A stretch of 15,576 bases of DNA, taken from contig CAJWVP010000018.1 in NCBI GenBank assembly GCA_913048145.1, forward strand, positions 1-15,576. Reading direction: 5' to 3'. The notes below the pieces were generated by a model. It saw nothing but the letters and a program-made list of their open reading frames with translations, was not told the DNA's origin and searched no databases. Source of the DNA: an uncultured Rhodospirillaceae bacterium (lineage in GTDB: Bacteria; Pseudomonadota; Alphaproteobacteria; Rhodospirillales; Casp-alpha2). Made by a program: the position numbers and the translations under genes. Within the stretch, counting starts at the first letter, position 1, and every line of letters starts with the position of its first letter. Below are positions 1 to 7,165 of the stretch, one piece after another.

Positions 1-515
1 CCGCTGACTAAGACCGTGTATTCGCCGTCTGGCAATTGCTGGCCGTTCTTGCCAACCCCGTCCCAATTGATGGTGTGCTTGCCTTGGTTGGTGTCTGCGT
101 CGGCGAAGAACACGTTGATGCCGTTGGAGTTGGCGATGTTCACGGTGGCTTCTCTGACGCCCGCAGGCATTACATAGGAGAATTCCCCAACGCCGTTCTC
201 AAGCGGCAGCTTCTGGCCGAAGAATTCGACACGGTTGCCGATAAAGTCGACCATCTCGGAAATCTGACTGGTCTCTTGTAAGTTTAACATCTTCTCCAGG
301 TTTGAGTTCTGGTAGATTTGCTGTTCGACGCTGGCGAATTGCACCAGCTGCGAGGTGAATTCGTTGGCGTCCAACGGATCCAGGGGATCTTGGTTCTGCA
401 ACTGGGTGACCAGGATGTTAAGGAACCGATTGAGGTCGTCCTCAAGTTTAGCGCTCGCTTCCGCCGAGGCTGTGCCGTCAATGGGAGTGCTGTCGGTGGA
501 ACTACCAAGAATCAT
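1..515 (-). CDS. flgD: Flagellar hook-capping scaffold protein FlgD (3' end outside window)
   Basis: FlgD is exported by the flagellar type III system and sits at the tip of the growing hook, where it guides FlgE assembly. About 171 codons are visible, starting from the ATG at 515 and running off the left edge. Residues about 25-65 carry the conserved N-terminal FlgD signature, including FLNILVTQLQNQDPLDPLD followed by EFTSQLVQFASVEQQ. Near the left edge is the Ig-like/tudor part with the typical pattern HTINWDGVGKNGQQLPDGEY. The start is supported by a GGAGAGG ribosome binding site a few bases upstream. The gene lies 31 bases downstream of fliK on the same strand, so the two are probably co-transcribed. 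The C-terminus is not visible. Identification rests on sequence seen plus well-known family motifs. Confidence 0.95.
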   Translation of the reverse strand, partial: MILGSSTDSTPIDGTASAEASAKLEDDLNRFLNILVTQLQNQDPLDPLDANEFTSQLVQFASVEQQIYQNSNLEKMLNLQETSQISEMVDFIGNRVEFFGQKLPLENGVGEFSYVMPAGVREATVNIANSNGINVFFADADTNQGKHTINWDGVGKNGQQLPDGEYTVLVS

Positions 516-546
516 TGGTTCCTCTCCGTTTCCTTGCGTCTGCTGC

Positions 547-2316
547 CTAGGCCCTGACGTCCAGGCGGCCGTTGATCAGTAAGCCGCCCTCATGGGCAAC
601 GATGATTTCCGGTTCCTGTTCGATAAAGCCGTCGGCCAATTCTTCTTCGTCGCCACCAGTGCCGCTTTTGCCGTCACCGTCTTCTGCCATCTGGCCCTCT
701 TCGCCGCGGAGATTGAACTGCATGTCATTGTTGCTGAGCTGCAGCCCGCCTTCTTCCAGGGCTTTCTGAAGGTCTGAGGAGTCGCGGCGTAGCGTTTCCA
801 GAGTATCGCGGTTGTCGGCGGTAACGATGGCCGTGGTCCGGCCGTCGTGGGTGAGCTCCATCTTCACCTCGACGCGGCCCAGCTCTGCTGGATTGAGGCG
901 GATCGTAATACGATCCTGTCCGGCCTGCAGAGCCTTGGTGATCTTGACCGAGACCTGTTCGGCAACGGAGGACTGCAGGGGTTGCTGTGGCCGGGCCGTC
1001 TGCTGCGTTTGTTGGGCCTGTTGGGATTGTTGGGTCTGCTGGGTGCCCGCGTTGGCATTTGCAGTATTGGCGGCGTTGGCTTGTTCGGCGCCGGCTGCCG
1101 TCGGGCCCGCCGAATGCACACCGGTTGATCCGCCGGCCACGCTGTTGCTCGAGGCTGCGGCTTGAATGCTGGCCTGTGCCTGCGCGGCGGCGCCACCGGA
1201 TTGCTGGTTCTGGGCCTGGGCCTGGCCACCTTGAGCCTGTGCTGCGGCCACCTGGGCCGCGGTGGCCTGTGGGTTCGCGGCGGCCTGGTGGTTGGCTTGT
1301 TGGCCGCTTTGTCCTTGCGCCTTGTTCGTCGACGCCAAGGCGCTGCCAGCGCTCAGGGTGTTGGTGGGGCGCGAGGACAGGGTTTCGGCTTCCTGTGTCA
1401 CCGCCACATCCACTTTCATCTTGGCATCCTGGCCCAAGGTTTGCGCCAATTGCGCGGTTTGTTGTTGTAAATTGGTATTGGCCCTGACGTTGGGGTCGAC
1501 TTGCTGAGCGTTGGCTGCTGCCTGAGCGTTCTGGTTCTGCCCGCTCTGACTTTGGTGTTGTCCAGTCTGCGCCTGCGCCGAATGAACGCCAGCGCGTTTC
1601 TGGCCATCCGCGGAAACGGCGGCCAGATGCTGGGCGGCGTTGACCTTAGCCAGGCCGTTAATTTGGGTTTGTTCGGCCTGAACTGCACCGCCGACGGCGT
1701 TGATAACGACGGTCGTGTCCAGGGTGCCTGCGGCCGCCTGAGTATCGCCGTTCTGTCCGCCCTGGCCGTTGGCGCTTGAGTTCTCCCGTCCAGCTGCCGC
1801 TTGCTTGTCCTGGCCGCTGTCGCCATTGGCCTGGGCCTGGTCGCCACTCTGGCGATCATCGCGGGCGGGCTTGTCGGCCTGCGTGGTCTGTTCGTTATGA
1901 CGGTCTTCGCGCGGACGGTCATTAGAATCACGAGGCGTGTCACGTTGTTCATCGCGATGCGCGGTGCCGTGATCACGCGGCTCATTATCGGACCGGTCAG
2001 CCCGATGCGGTTCACTCCGGTCGCGGTCACCGCGATTGTCGGCGCCGCGATCGGCATAGCGATCCCGGCCCTCGTCGTCGGCGCGTGGAGCGTGGTCGTC
2101 GGCACGGTTATTGGCTTGTATATTGTCGCCGACGGCTGTGATGCCCGACTTCCCGGAAATGTCGTTTAATCCGTTGTCGAGGTGCAATCCGACCCGGGCC
2201 ACGAGGTCTTTGAATGAAGAGGCCAATCCGGCAACCGCCGTCGCCGTTGCGGCGCTGGACTTGTTGGTCGATTGCGGGTCGATGAGGCTGCTGGGCTTCA
2301 CGGACATGTCATTCAT
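547..2316 (-). CDS. fliK: Flagellar hook-length control protein FliK
   Basis: FliK is a secreted molecular ruler that measures the hook and switches the flagellar export gate from hook to filament substrates. The 589-residue product has three parts. Residues about 60-165 are rich in Asp, Arg and His. Residues about 165-450 are a low-complexity Gln/Ala/Asn-rich stretch with almost no hydrophobic core. Residues about 455-545 form the conserved C-terminal Flg_hook domain, with RITIRLNPAELGRVEVKMEL as its clearest motif. I chose the ATG at 2316 (MNDMSVKPSS): it follows an AGGG-type ribosome site, while the longer reading frame beginning at 2364 would start inside the sigma-54 promoter. It is the first gene of the minus-strand hook operon, with flgD next. 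The disordered composition is normal for FliK; length and middle sequence vary greatly between species. Confidence 0.93.
   Translation of the reverse strand: MNDMSVKPSSLIDPQSTNKSSAATATAVAGLASSFKDLVARVGLHLDNGLNDISGKSGITAVGDNIQANNRADDHAPRADDEGRDRYADRGADNRGDRDRSEPHRADRSDNEPRDHGTAHRDEQRDTPRDSNDRPREDRHNEQTTQADKPARDDRQSGDQAQANGDSGQDKQAAAGRENSSANGQGGQNGDTQAAAGTLDTTVVINAVGGAVQAEQTQINGLAKVNAAQHLAAVSADGQKRAGVHSAQAQTGQHQSQSGQNQNAQAAANAQQVDPNVRANTNLQQQTAQLAQTLGQDAKMKVDVAVTQEAETLSSRPTNTLSAGSALASTNKAQGQSGQQANHQAAANPQATAAQVAAAQAQGGQAQAQNQQSGGAAAQAQASIQAAASSNSVAGGSTGVHSAGPTAAGAEQANAANTANANAGTQQTQQSQQAQQTQQTARPQQPLQSSVAEQVSVKITKALQAGQDRITIRLNPAELGRVEVKMELTHDGRTTAIVTADNRDTLETLRRDSSDLQKALEEGGLQLSNNDMQFNLRGEEGQMAEDGDGKSGTGGDEEELADGFIEQEPEIIVAHEGGLLINGRLDVRA
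999..1043 (-). repeat. Imperfect CAA/CAG-type Gln repeat inside fliK
   Basis: On the coding strand this stretch is a run of near-identical 9-12 base units that encode QQTQQSQQAQQTQQT. The units differ at third and occasional first positions, so it is not a pure microsatellite. It lies in the disordered middle of FliK, where length changes could be tolerated. Confidence 0.6.
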
Positions 2317-2362
2317 GATGTCAAATTCCCTAAAAAAAACACACATGCGTTCCTCCCATACC

Positions 2363-2380
2363 AAGCAAAGGCTGGGCCAA
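2363..2380 (-). promoter_or_regulatory. Sigma-54 (-24/-12) promoter for fliK-flgD
   Basis: On the minus strand the sequence reads TTGGCCCAGCCTTTGCTT. It has the invariant GG and GC dinucleotides separated by exactly ten bases and agrees well with the TGGCACG-N4-TTGCW consensus. The predicted transcription start is near 2353, about 37 bases ahead of the fliK ATG at 2316. Class II/III flagellar genes of several alphaproteobacteria are known to use sigma-54 with an FlbD-type activator, which fits. No enhancer site was identified with confidence. Seen in sequence; activity is inferred. Confidence 0.75.
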
Positions 2381-2736
2381 CTTTTAAGCTGCAGTTAAGT
2401 GATTAAAAATAAATAGTTTTATATTAAAATGACGATGTTCATTGCGGGATCCAACTGGCACTCGGCAAATTTTGACCCCTGTGACCGGGAATTATTGCCC
2501 GGCTCATGGATTTTTGCTTTTTCCATCTGGACCCGCCACCATAATCGAGGATGGATCGCGGCAAGTCGGCAAGCGTAGAAAAGCCCTTGCCTTCATCGGC
2601 GGAGAGATTATCTCATAGTCGCCTGATGTGGGGCTGCACATTCTATGATGATCCAATCCGTTAACTAAAACGCATGCCTTTTCGTCTTGTCGGGTGATAA
2701 GATGCGAAATTAGACGCCGACTTCCCAAAGGTTTCC
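2381..2736. other. Divergent intergenic region between fliK and the rightward operon
   Basis: This stretch of about 356 bases holds no gene I can support. It contains an AT-rich tract at about 2400-2431, a small GC hairpin (CCGGG/CCCGG, 2485-2502), a tandem 8-mer (CGGCAAGT then CGGCAAGC, 2559-2574) and a larger stem-loop (2613-2648). The fliK promoter lies just to its left. I could not find a good -35/-10, sigma-28 or sigma-54 match facing right, so the promoter for the rightward genes is unassigned. The short reading frames across it look random. Confidence 0.6.
2613..2648. promoter_or_regulatory. Nested inverted repeat (possible leader stem-loop or protein site)
   Basis: Outer arms TCATAG (2613-2618) and CTATGA (2643-2648) enclose inner arms ATGTG (2626-2630) and CACAT (2637-2641) with a six-base loop. 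If folded, G2625 could pair as a wobble with position 2642, leaving a six-base bulge on the 5' side only. It ends 88 bases before the start codon at 2737. There is no following T-run, so it is not a terminator. Function is unknown. Confidence 0.35.
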
Positions 2737-4896
2737 ATGACCGAGATCGATCTGACGCCGCCGGCTCTCAATCTACATCTGGCGGAACGGGCCTTGGCAA
2801 CGGGGCACCGAGCCAGAGCGGAAGCCATCTGTACGCAGTTGTGCAAGTCGGAGCCATGCAACGCGGATGTTTTGGGATTTCTTGGCCGCTGTATCCTGCG
2901 ACGTGAAGGCTACATCCAACACGCGTCAGAAACACTTGTTGCCGCCCTGGCGCTGGCTCCGGACGCACCGGATATCCTCGCCGATTTAGCTGAGGCATGG
3001 TTGCGTAAGGGTGAGCCGGGGAAAGCCGCAGACGCTGCCCGCAAAGCATTGCATCACGTCCCCGATCACGAGACGGCCCTCCGGGTCCGGATGGTCACCG
3101 ATATCCTGGAGGCTAACGGCCCCACTCAACCCGTCTGGGAGGAGGGCGACGCAGCGACACTGTTACTTCTGGGGCAATCTTTTAACGGCCTTGGCCGGTT
3201 CTCGGATTCCATTGCTACCCTAATGCGGGCGGTGAAATCCCTTGCCTATCCCCTCGACGCTTTCCCTGCTCTGATGCGTGGCTTGGCTGGCGTCGGACAA
3301 CTGGACGACGCACTTCAGGTCTGCCGTTGGCTGCGTCGCGATACCCTCGACTTCAGTCCCGAACAGCGCCGTGAGCACCTAGAGGAAACGGAGTTCCTCG
3401 CGAAAGCCCTCGACGAAATGCGGCCGGATCATGCGCCGACCTTGGCGATACTAGGTACAGCCTTGTTGGACAAGACACGGACCTTCGACCAGGGTATCGA
3501 GAAGCTCAACCGAGCGCAGAAGATAGATGCTAATTGCGCCGACTATTTCCTCGGCGCTGGTTTGACGCGTTTCAAACTTGGGGATTTCATCGCCGCTGAA
3601 CAATACCTCTCGATTGGGAGCGAACTCGCTCCCGAAAACCTGGAATTGCGACGGCTCCTGGCCACCTGTACCATCGTCTTGGCCGATCGGGTAATCAATG
3701 TTGAAGATCTCTCGGCAGCGGATTTGACAGGCCTTGGCCACGCACTCTTGGTTGCTGGTCGTATCGCGGATGCTGATGAAGTACTGGCTGTCGCCGTTGA
3801 AAAGGATCACGGCGCTATCGACGCTCGCATCCATTTTGCCACGGTGCTCGGCATAACTGATCGCCATCGGGAGGCACTAGCTACGTTCGTCGACGCGGCT
3901 GCACTGGCTCCTGAGGACGCCGAAGTGCGATCCCAAATGGCCGTCGCCGCCCTCGCTGTCGGCCGTATTCAGGAGGGGTGGGAGTACTACGAAAGTCGTC
4001 TGCAATACTGGCGCCGGGATAGTGCGGCTCGAAACTTCCCGATGCCCCAGTGGGAGGGTGAACCGCTAACCGGTAGATCTGTGTTTATCTGGCGTGAAGA
4101 AGGAATTGGCGACGAACTCCGGTTCTCCACCTGCCTTGGCGATTTCCTAGATTACGCCAAGGATTGCCGGGTCACCTTTGAATGCTCGGCGCGTTTGGAA
4201 ACCTTATACAAGCGCACGTTTTCGCATATCGAGGTGGTTCCCGAGGATTTGACGCGGGCGTTCGAGGGTTACGATTACCACGTTCCGCTTCTCTCGTTGC
4301 CCCGACATTTTCGGGGCAGCGTTGCCGAATTTCCGGCTTCAGGAGAATTTCTTGTTCCTGATCCGACACGGGTCGAGGTCTGGCAAGAACGCTTGGCGGC
4401 ACTTGGTGGTGGACCAAAGATCGGGATTGGTTGGAAGTCAGGAAATAAGTCCTGGGTAAAATCGCCGCTGAAGACAGAATTGACGGACTGGGATCCGCTC
4501 CTCGGCAGGAAGGACGTTCACGTCATCAATTTGCAGAGGACCGATTGGCAGATGGCAACGGCCGCAGCGCACGCCCGCCACGGAGCCGAAGCGATTACTG
4601 TTTTCGACGATCTCGATTTGACCAACGATTTGGAGGGTGTCACTGCCTTGTTGTCGGCCCTCGACTGTATCGTCGGTGGCCGTTGCTGGATTTCAACCTT
4701 TGCCGGCGCAGTTGGAACTCCGGGGCACGTCGCATCGCGGCTACTCAATCCGTATGTCTTCGGTTTGGATTACGACCCTTGGACGCCGACTACGACCTTC
4801 CACTACGCTCGCCATGACGAGGACTGGTCCGGCACAGTGCATCACATCGTCAAAATTTTGGAGAAACAGTTCTCTTTAGAGGAGGTCGTGGAATAA
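2737..4896 (+). CDS. Long TPR protein with divergent GT9-like glycosyltransferase C-terminus (paralogue 1)
   Basis: The 719-residue protein has an all-helical TPR-type N-terminal part (about 1-410), with repeats such as ASETLVAALALAPDAPDILA. After it comes the block that typically follows TPRs in TPR-glycosyltransferase proteins: GWEYYESRLQYWRRD (about 413), WREEGIGDELRF (about 452-463, Asp459) and VPLLSLP, then IGIGWKSGNKSW (about 562). The region equivalent to the usual DTAVVHLAGAL is here RCWISTFAGAV (Arg649 onward), so the Asp and His of that motif are missing. A likely role is transfer of a sugar to a protein or glycan in the cytoplasm, with TPRs binding the acceptor; the altered motif could instead mean a changed donor or loss of activity. 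AAAGG stands six bases before the ATG. It resembles the next gene along its whole length. No signal peptide or membrane segment is seen. Confidence 0.8.
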   Translation: MTEIDLTPPALNLHLAERALATGHRARAEAICTQLCKSEPCNADVLGFLGRCILRREGYIQHASETLVAALALAPDAPDILADLAEAWLRKGEPGKAADAARKALHHVPDHETALRVRMVTDILEANGPTQPVWEEGDAATLLLLGQSFNGLGRFSDSIATLMRAVKSLAYPLDAFPALMRGLAGVGQLDDALQVCRWLRRDTLDFSPEQRREHLEETEFLAKALDEMRPDHAPTLAILGTALLDKTRTFDQGIEKLNRAQKIDANCADYFLGAGLTRFKLGDFIAAEQYLSIGSELAPENLELRRLLATCTIVLADRVINVEDLSAADLTGLGHALLVAGRIADADEVLAVAVEKDHGAIDARIHFATVLGITDRHREALATFVDAAALAPEDAEVRSQMAVAALAVGRIQEGWEYYESRLQYWRRDSAARNFPMPQWEGEPLTGRSVFIWREEGIGDELRFSTCLGDFLDYAKDCRVTFECSARLETLYKRTFSHIEVVPEDLTRAFEGYDYHVPLLSLPRHFRGSVAEFPASGEFLVPDPTRVEVWQERLAALGGGPKIGIGWKSGNKSWVKSPLKTELTDWDPLLGRKDVHVINLQRTDWQMATAAAHARHGAEAITVFDDLDLTNDLEGVTALLSALDCIVGGRCWISTFAGAVGTPGHVASRLLNPYVFGLDYDPWTPTTTFHYARHDEDWSGTVHHIVKILEKQFSLEEVVE

Positions 4897-4897
4897 G

Positions 4898-4954
4898 ATG
4901 AAACTCGATCTTCGTTATCATTTTGGTGGGGCGGTATGCAAAAGCTTTTGCTGA
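4898..4954 (+). CDS. Possible 18-residue ORF in the gap between the TPR paralogues
   Basis: An ATG one base after the stop of the upstream gene opens a short frame (MKLDLRYHFGGAV...) that ends with TGA at 4952. A strong GGAGG lies 12 bases before the ATG, inside the end of the upstream gene. The end of this frame overlaps a perfect 14-base palindrome. It could be a coupling or leader peptide, a remnant of an older gene start, or chance. I do not recognise the peptide. Confidence 0.25.
   Translation: MKLDLRYHFGGAVCKSFC
4938..4951. repeat. Perfect 14-bp palindrome GCAAAAGCTTTTGC
   Basis: GCAAAAGCTTTTGC is its own reverse complement and sits in the 143-base gap between the two long TPR genes. 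The arms have no loop, so it is a better candidate for a dimeric protein site than for an RNA hairpin. No promoter elements were recognised beside it. Confidence 0.45.
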
Positions 4955-5039
4955 CGACACCATGCCGACCTAGAGGACAAGAGGTCTGGCGGCGACGAAC
5001 CAGTGGTCCCCAGACCCTCTTGAACGGAAGATCGCGCGC

Positions 5040-7139
5040 ATGGCCGAGTTGATAGCCGTGGCCAAGGACCGATTGCGACACGGGCGCCCTGATATCGCCG
5101 AAGCAATCTGCGCCGACCTGGCCGCTGCCGCGCCGGATGATGCGGATGTGTTGCATACCTATGGTCTAGCGCTGTTGACCCGCGAGGGGCCGGCGCCTCG
5201 CGCCACGGCGGCACTGAAACGCGCCCTAGATCAACGTCCCAACGATCCTGATCTGAAGATGGACCTGGCGGTGGCCTGTTTGCGTCAGGGAAATGTGCGG
5301 AATGCCCGCGCCACCATGCAAATGGTGGCCGCTGGTCACGGAGGGGGCGAACGTGCCGCCGCTTTGCAGGCCGTAATCAATGTTGTGACCGATGAAGGTC
5401 TGCCCGGCGAAGACTTCATTGCCGGATGCGCCGAAGATGACCTCCGTCTCATCGCGCAAGCCTCGATCCTCCTGAACCGGGCCGACAAAGCCTTGATAGC
5501 ATTGGCGGGCGTGGCTGCGGAGCGCGTGGATATCTTGCCGACGTTGGCACGCGCCCTGGCTGGAACAGGCGAGTTGAGGGCGGCGGTGGACGCTGCAGCG
5601 AGGTCTTGGGCCACGGCCGAGACACGGGGTCCATTCCAGCGACGGATGCTGGGCTCAGAGGTAGAGGCTATTTGCCGCGCCCTGGAGACTGCTTTGGCGG
5701 ACTACCGCCCGCGGCGCGTTCTGTTGGCGCGGGTTCTTCTTGATACAGCAGACCGGTTCCACGAGGGGGTCAACTTGCTGAATGCGGTTCTCGAGACAGG
5801 AGATGATGACCCGGAGGCACTGACCGCCGGTGGGCTCGCCTACGTCCGCCAAGGCGCGTTTGCCGATGCCTTGTCCCTACTGGATCAAGCGCGGAGTCGA
5901 CATCCCGATGATCCGGCCATCGCCCGAATCCATGCGGCTGCGCTGTGGGTGGACGAACGATCTGCCGATCCGCCGCCGGACATGCTGCCGACCAATGAAA
6001 TGATGGTCCTGGCAGGGGGGCTGTGCGCCGAAGATCAACTGGACAGGGCCGCGCACGTTCTTCAATGCGCCGCCGACAAGGACCCGTATCGTGAGGATAT
6101 ATGGGTTATGTTGGGCGATGTCCTGTCCATTACCGGTCGTTTCGCCAAAGCTGAAAAAGCGGTCACCATAGCGCTTGGCATCCACCCGGCGGAACCAAAG
6201 GCGCGCGTTCTGCGCGCCACCTTAGCCCTACAACGCGGCGATCTGGATGCAGGATGGCATTTGTTCGAAAGCCGGTTCGCCTATTGGCGTCGGGATACAC
6301 CGCCCCGTCGGTTCCAGGCGCCTCGCTGGACCGGCGACTTGGGCCGCGACCGCACGCTGATGGTATGGCGTGAAGAAGGGGTTGGTGATGAAATTCGATT
6401 TGCTGGCTGCCTTTCCATGTTAGCGGAACAAGGGTTTTCTCGAATCATTTTCGAATGCGCGCCGCGTCTCGCATCCCTGTTTTCACGTTCCTTCCCACAA
6501 TTGGAGGTTCGCGGTGAGGCTGCCGACGGCCAAGAAGAAGATTACGACGTCCAAATTCCCCTATTCAGTCTGCCCGGTCTCCTCCGACCGCGTATTGCGG
6601 ACTACGCGGACGGTGCTGCCTATCTCGACGTCGATCGCCAAAGCGCCGAAGTGTATCGGGGCAGATTGGCTGACCTTGGCCCTGCACCAAGGATCGGCGT
6701 ATGCTGGACATCCTTGAACGCCTCATGGATGAAGCGGCCTTTCCACTCGGGGTTGGAGGATTGGGCGCCGATCTTTGACGCCGTTGAGGCGACGTTCATC
6801 AATTTGCAGGTCGACGTGGATCCCGCCGCCTTAAAATGCTGGGGAATTCATGATGTAGAAGGCTTAGATTTAAGAAACGATTTTGATGGTGTTGCCGCCT
6901 TGATATCGGAGCTGGACGCCGTGGTGTCGGCTCGATGCTGGGTGCCCATACTTTCAGGTGCGCTGGGCGTGCCGACGATTTGTTTTTCCGCACCCTTTAA
7001 CCCTTTCTTCTTCGGACAAGATCAAGATCCATGGATGCCGTGGGTTCGGATCTACACCTCGGCAGGATGCGCGGACTGGCGGGGTCCCATGGAAGCTATT
7101 GCCGCTGATTTGCCTGGCGTGCTCGGCCGGTTACGATGA
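5040..7139 (+). CDS. Long TPR protein with divergent GT9-like glycosyltransferase C-terminus (paralogue 2)
   Basis: The product has 699 residues and the same layout as the gene before it: helical TPR-type repeats to about residue 400, then GWHLFESRFAYWRRD (about 404), WREEGVGDEIRF (Asp450), IPLFSLP, IGVCWTSLNASW (about 552) and FINLQVDVD. It shares with that gene the RCW triplet (Arg632-Trp634) where the standard family has DTA, and ends with a similar aromatic-rich segment (FFFGQDQDPWMPW). The two are evidently tandem duplicates that diverged considerably. The frame has an in-frame stop at 4971 and no earlier ATG, GTG or TTG, so the ATG at 5040 is the start despite only a GGAAG ribosome site. 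Expected location is the cytoplasm. A role in transferring sugars to flagellin or another surface acceptor is inferred from family and context. Confidence 0.8.
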   Translation: MAELIAVAKDRLRHGRPDIAEAICADLAAAAPDDADVLHTYGLALLTREGPAPRATAALKRALDQRPNDPDLKMDLAVACLRQGNVRNARATMQMVAAGHGGGERAAALQAVINVVTDEGLPGEDFIAGCAEDDLRLIAQASILLNRADKALIALAGVAAERVDILPTLARALAGTGELRAAVDAAARSWATAETRGPFQRRMLGSEVEAICRALETALADYRPRRVLLARVLLDTADRFHEGVNLLNAVLETGDDDPEALTAGGLAYVRQGAFADALSLLDQARSRHPDDPAIARIHAAALWVDERSADPPPDMLPTNEMMVLAGGLCAEDQLDRAAHVLQCAADKDPYREDIWVMLGDVLSITGRFAKAEKAVTIALGIHPAEPKARVLRATLALQRGDLDAGWHLFESRFAYWRRDTPPRRFQAPRWTGDLGRDRTLMVWREEGVGDEIRFAGCLSMLAEQGFSRIIFECAPRLASLFSRSFPQLEVRGEAADGQEEDYDVQIPLFSLPGLLRPRIADYADGAAYLDVDRQSAEVYRGRLADLGPAPRIGVCWTSLNASWMKRPFHSGLEDWAPIFDAVEATFINLQVDVDPAALKCWGIHDVEGLDLRNDFDGVAALISELDAVVSARCWVPILSGALGVPTICFSAPFNPFFFGQDQDPWMPWVRIYTSAGCADWRGPMEAIAADLPGVLGRLR

Positions 7140-7165
7140 TTATGAAGATGAGGTAGGAACTCCCA

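Noticed and set aside
1416..2105. 229-codon minus-strand frame overlapping fliK
   Set aside because: It is an alternate frame of the same region, rich in Thr/Ala/Arg from frame-shifted fliK repeats, with no domain.
812..2169. Several open frames of 90-166 codons on the plus strand opposite fliK
   Set aside because: They mirror the low-complexity, GC-rich fliK coding sequence and have no recognisable domains; FliK and its C-terminal motif are clear on the minus strand.
2317..2364. Upstream start for fliK at 2364 (MVWEERMC...)
   Set aside because: That start lies within the sigma-54 promoter and upstream of the predicted transcript start; the ATG at 2316 has a ribosome site.
2447..2475. TGGCACTCGGCAAATTTTGACC as a rightward sigma-54 promoter
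   Set aside because: It matches the -24 part but the GC is not ten bases after the GG.
2485..2520. CCGGG/CCCGG hairpin followed by a T-rich stretch as a terminator
   Set aside because: The stem is only five base pairs with an eight-base loop, the T-run is interrupted and nearly ten bases away, and no plus-strand gene ends before it.
2666..2703. TAAAA...GGTGATAAG as a sigma-28 promoter for the rightward operon
   Set aside because: The spacing between the two elements is far longer than the usual 15 bases or so.
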